From the NCBI RefSeq assembly GCF_013113835.1, contig NZ_VTYQ01000001.1:558001-622000 (forward strand): 64,000 bases of DNA, in the 5' to 3' direction. Made by a program: the position numbers and the translations under genes. Below the pieces are notes generated by a model. The model had not been told where the DNA came from and did not search any database. It saw nothing but the letters and a program-made list of their open reading frames with translations. The first letter of the stretch is position 1. Every line of letters begins with the position of its first letter. The stretch is from Vibrio sp. RE88. GTDB taxonomy: Bacteria; Pseudomonadota; Gammaproteobacteria; Enterobacterales; Vibrionaceae. Positions 61,423 to 64,000 of the stretch are shown here, piece after piece.

Positions 61423-62658
61423 ATGAAAACTCATCGCGAAATTGCAGAACAACTAGATTTATTTCACTCTGAGCCTCAGGCGCCGGGGATGATTTTTTGG
61501 CACCCGAATGGCTGGCGATTATTTCAGACTATTCAAGATCATATGAGACGTGTATATCGTCAAAATGGCTTTCAGGAGGTCAATACACCTATCTTTATGA
61601 AGCAAGAGTTGTGGCAGACTTCAGGCCACATTGACATGTTCGCTGACAATATGTTTTTTGGTGGTAGTTCGGATGAGAAAAGTGGGTATGTGCTGAAGCC
61701 AATGTCATGCCCTGCCCATATTCTGATGTACAAACGAGGGGTTCACAGTCACAGAGACTTGCCGCTGAAGCTGTTTGAGTTCGGACTGGTGCATCGAAAT
61801 GAAGCATCGGGTTCACTGAATGGCTGTTTACGAGCTCGTCAGTTTACTCAGGATGATGCACACGTCTTCTGTCGATGGTCGCAAGCTGAAGAGGAAATTT
61901 GTCGATTTCTGCAACGCGCAAAGCAAGTGTATGGTGATTATGGCTACCGAGAGCTGGGAGTAAAAGTGTCGACTAAGCCAGAAAAAGCACTAGGGTCAGA
62001 TGAGCATTGGTCGAGAGCCCAAGTGCTGTTAGCCTCCGCTTGTGAGCATGAAGGGTTACAAGCAGAATTTCAGCCGGGAGAAGGGGCTTTCTATGGGCCT
62101 AAGATCGAGCTGTCACTGATGGATTCTATGGGACGCAGCTGGCAATGCGGCACAATTCAATTCGACTTCAATTTAGCCGAGCGGTTTGACGTTCAGTACA
62201 CTAATGAGCAAGGAGAATTTGAAGCCCCTGTTATTATGCACCAAGCAATGTACGGCTCTATTGAACGTTGGATTGGTGTGTTGCTGGAATCGTCTCAAGG
62301 ACACCTTCCTGATTGGCTGCATCCTATGCCAGTTGCCATTGCGTCGGTGAGTGAATCTGATCATAACTTCACTCGCCAGCTTGAAGCAGTTTGCATCGCG
62401 CAGGATATCCCTGTGTCGGTTGATCTCAGCTCGAGCTCAGTAGGGCGCAAACTCAAGCGATTCCATAAGCTCAGGATACCCTATGTACTGGTAGTGGGAG
62501 ACAAAGAGCGAGCTAACAACAGCCTGGCGATAAAATGTCGTGAGGACGGGACAATTATTCAGGTAGCTGTTGATGAACTCATTGTTTATCTCAAGGAAAA
62601 ACTAAGACAATCACACCAGAAAGGAGGCTGTTCGGAGGCGACACTTTCTTTGGCTTAG
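61423..62658 (+). CDS. Threonyl-tRNA synthetase paralogue lacking TGS and editing domains
   Basis: 411 residues covering only the catalytic core and anticodon-binding domain; the N-terminal TGS and editing domains (about 240 residues in E. coli ThrRS) are missing. Zinc ligands are retained as Cys in 'PMSCPAHI', His in 'QDDAHVFC' and His in 'VIMHQAMYG'; motif 2 Arg is in 'LVHRNEASGSL'; motif 3 is 'GSIERWIGVLLE'. The C-terminal anticodon domain starts near 'MPVAIASVSE'. It should charge tRNA-Thr but cannot edit serine by itself. ATG follows AAGGAAAATGAT. An attenuator ties it to threonine charging. Confidence 0.92.
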   Translation: MKTHREIAEQLDLFHSEPQAPGMIFWHPNGWRLFQTIQDHMRRVYRQNGFQEVNTPIFMKQELWQTSGHIDMFADNMFFGGSSDEKSGYVLKPMSCPAHILMYKRGVHSHRDLPLKLFEFGLVHRNEASGSLNGCLRARQFTQDDAHVFCRWSQAEEEICRFLQRAKQVYGDYGYRELGVKVSTKPEKALGSDEHWSRAQVLLASACEHEGLQAEFQPGEGAFYGPKIELSLMDSMGRSWQCGTIQFDFNLAERFDVQYTNEQGEFEAPVIMHQAMYGSIERWIGVLLESSQGHLPDWLHPMPVAIASVSESDHNFTRQLEAVCIAQDIPVSVDLSSSSVGRKLKRFHKLRIPYVLVVGDKERANNSLAIKCREDGTIIQVAVDELIVYLKEKLRQSHQKGGCSEATLSLA

Positions 62659-62683
62659 TCTTGTTAGACGGTTGTGAGAGATC

Positions 62684-62705
62684 AGGTAGGCCTGCGGGCC
62701 TACCT
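62684..62705. terminator. Hairpin between the ThrRS paralogue and norR
   Basis: AGGTAGGCC / GGCCTACCT, nine-base arms, four-base loop, between convergent genes. T run is weak on both sides. Confidence 0.55.
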
Positions 62706-62719
62706 ATGTGTTATTGAAC

Positions 62720-64000
62720 TTAGGCTTCAACACCCAGCTTTTTCCCCATTCGGTACAAATTGCCGCGATCCATTTGTAGAAATTCCGCCGCTTTCGACCA
62801 TGTCCGGTTCGATTTTTCCAGAGCGTGAACAATCAGGTCTTTCTGGTAAGACTCAACGAGATCTCTCATTCCTTGGCTACTTTGCGGCAGGTAGTGTGAT
62901 GTGCTTTTTACATCCGCATTCTCAAAGCCTCCGTCAAAGTGATTGAGGTGAATGATCTGCTGTTGACCCTGAATGGCTCTTAACGCCGCCCGGGTTAGCG
63001 TGTGCTCCAGCTCTCTGACATTACCGGGCCAGTTCTGTTTTTCCAAAAGCACCAAGGCTTTGGGGTGTAAATGCAGGTTCGGAATGTTGAACTGGCTGCG
63101 AACTTTTTCCAGAAGGTAGCCCGCAAGAACAGGTATATCACCTTCGCGTTTACGCAGCGCTGGAACGGAAATTGGGAACACATTTAGACGGTGGAACAGG
63201 TCAGCGCGAAACTGTCCTTGTTCGACTTCATTTTCCAGTGAACGGTTCGTTGCCGCAATGATTCTGACATTGACCAGTAAATGCTTGTCACTACCCACAC
63301 GTTGCAGCTCACCTTGCTGAATCACACGCAGCAGCTTCGCTTGCAGAACTAAAGGTAGCTCTCCCAATTCATCAAGAAAAATGGTGCCGCCATCAGCCAG
63401 CTCGAATTTACCTGCTCGTGAGCTGTTGGCTCCGGTAAAGGCGCCTTTGACATGGCCAAACAACTCACTTTCTGCCAAGCCTTCAGGTAAAGCCGCGCAG
63501 TTGACGTAAATCATTGGTTTGTCTCGGCGGCTTGATTGTGCGTGGACGCTGTGAGCCACCAACTCTTTCCCTACACCCGTTTCACCTGTGATTAGTACGG
63601 CATAATCTGATTGAGCGACGGTGGCGATATTAGTTCTAAGCTGCTGAATTTGAGGGCTAAGGCCGACCATCTCCCCCTGCTTTGAGCGGGCTTGCTGAAT
63701 CAGGGTTTGGGTGACAGAGCGCTGTTTGCGATTTTGTGCTTTGAGCGCTTTAATTTGACCAATATTGCGTAACGTGGCAGCCGCCAGTGCTGCGAACGTT
63801 TCAATGGTCATTGGTTCTATGGCGTCAAACGCACCGATGTTGAGCGAATCCAGAGTCAGTATGCCGACCAGTTGCCCATCCACGTATAAGCTGCAACCAA
63901 GACAGTCATGCACATCTAGCTCAGCCTCTTCGCTGAGTAGTACACCACTAAAGGGATCCGGTAGCTCACAATCGGCGCTAAACCGAACCGGTTGCTTGCT
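62720..64000 (-). CDS. norR: NorR-type sigma-54 activator (5' end outside window)
   Basis: The frame is open to the right edge, giving 426 residues of about 510 expected. Order: end of a GAF-type sensor domain ('[42 protein letters not shown]'); linker; AAA+ domain with Walker A '[12 protein letters not shown]', the sigma-54 contact GAFTGA in '[10 protein letters not shown]', Walker B '[10 protein letters not shown]'; and a Fis-type helix-turn-helix at the C-terminus ('[21 protein letters not shown]'). NorR senses NO through iron in the GAF domain. The hcp-hcr operon in this window with a sigma-54 promoter is a plausible target; its usual divergent target would lie to the right, outside the window. 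Confidence 0.9.
   Translation of the reverse strand, partial: SKQPVRFSADCELPDPFSGVLLSEEAELDVHDCLGCSLYVDGQLVGILTLDSLNIGAFDAIEPMTIETFAALAAATLRNIGQIKALKAQNRKQRSVTQTLIQQARSKQGEMVGLSPQIQQLRTNIATVAQSDYAVLITGETGVGKELVAHSVHAQSSRRDKPMIYVNCAALPEGLAESELFGHVKGAFTGANSSRAGKFELADGGTIFLDELGELPLVLQAKLLRVIQQGELQRVGSDKHLLVNVRIIAATNRSLENEVEQGQFRADLFHRLNVFPISVPALRKREGDIPVLAGYLLEKVRSQFNIPNLHLHPKALVLLEKQNWPGNVRELEHTLTRAALRAIQGQQQIIHLNHFDGGFENADVKSTSHYLPQSSQGMRDLVESYQKDLIVHALEKSNRTWSKAAEFLQMDRGNLYRMGKKLGVEA

Noticed and set aside
1..64000. CRISPR arrays, rRNA and tRNA genes, phage genes
   Set aside because: I found no regularly spaced repeats, no rRNA-like blocks, no cloverleaf with CCA-type end and no phage structural or integrase genes in this window; a tRNA scan would be needed to exclude tRNAs fully.

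Overview
This window reads as a stretch of a Vibrio chromosome, probably the smaller, more accessory second one. The main evidence is a luxM-luxN type quorum-sensing pair, a family pair known from Vibrionaceae, together with typical Vibrio neighbours (SstT, NorR/hcp-hcr, PilZ and GGDEF proteins, a methyl-accepting chemotaxis protein). The genus is inferred from protein families recognised by eye; the species cannot be named from this sequence alone.

Layout. 1-2.6 kb: end of a pst phosphate-uptake operon (pstC partial, pstA, pstB). 2.6-9.6 kb: a diguanylate cyclase with a small periplasmic partner, sstT, a second RsgA-type ribosome GTPase behind an elaborate structured leader with a 15-codon upstream ORF, a PilZ protein and a DUF1566 lipoprotein-like secreted protein. 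9.7-13.9 kb: a complete ECF-type vitamin/metal importer (S, A-A fusion, T) and nagB. 14.2-26 kb: Sel1 protein, DMT and MFS transporters, GNAT acetyltransferases, a chemoreceptor, a second PilZ protein, a TrmH-family methylase, fdxA and a large FAD oxidoreductase. 26-34.5 kb: LysR/DMT pair; a divergent cytochrome c'/cytochrome b561-MarR locus whose intergenic region holds a perfect 48-bp palindrome; and a YfcC-type transporter flanked by two closely related aspartoacylase-like deacylases.

34.5-48.6 kb is the most interesting accessory block. A five-gene operon (secreted protein, fatty-acid hydroxylase/sterol desaturase, response regulator, histidine kinase, and a 50-residue two-helix membrane protein) runs leftward and an RND efflux operon (ABC-like membrane protein without ATPase, adaptor, pump, AraC regulator) runs rightward. 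Between them sits the AT-rich luxM-luxN pair, bounded by an exact 29-bp direct repeat, as if a quorum-sensing cassette of about 4.2 kb had been inserted into (or could be excised from) one intergenic region.

48.8-64 kb: YjiH transporter, nitrilase-family amidase with divergent LysR, the nitrosative-stress genes hcp-hcr with a textbook sigma-54 promoter (and a norR gene running off the right edge), an M3 peptidase, a globin-coupled-sensor diguanylate cyclase, a LysR/MFS/chorismate-lyase-like cluster, and a second threonyl-tRNA synthetase that lacks the TGS and editing domains. That synthetase is preceded by a complete transcription attenuator: a leader peptide with five consecutive Thr codons, a pause hairpin, an antiterminator and a strong intrinsic terminator. 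This attenuator, the luxMN repeat-flanked cassette and the RsgA leader are the strongest candidates for something not previously described.
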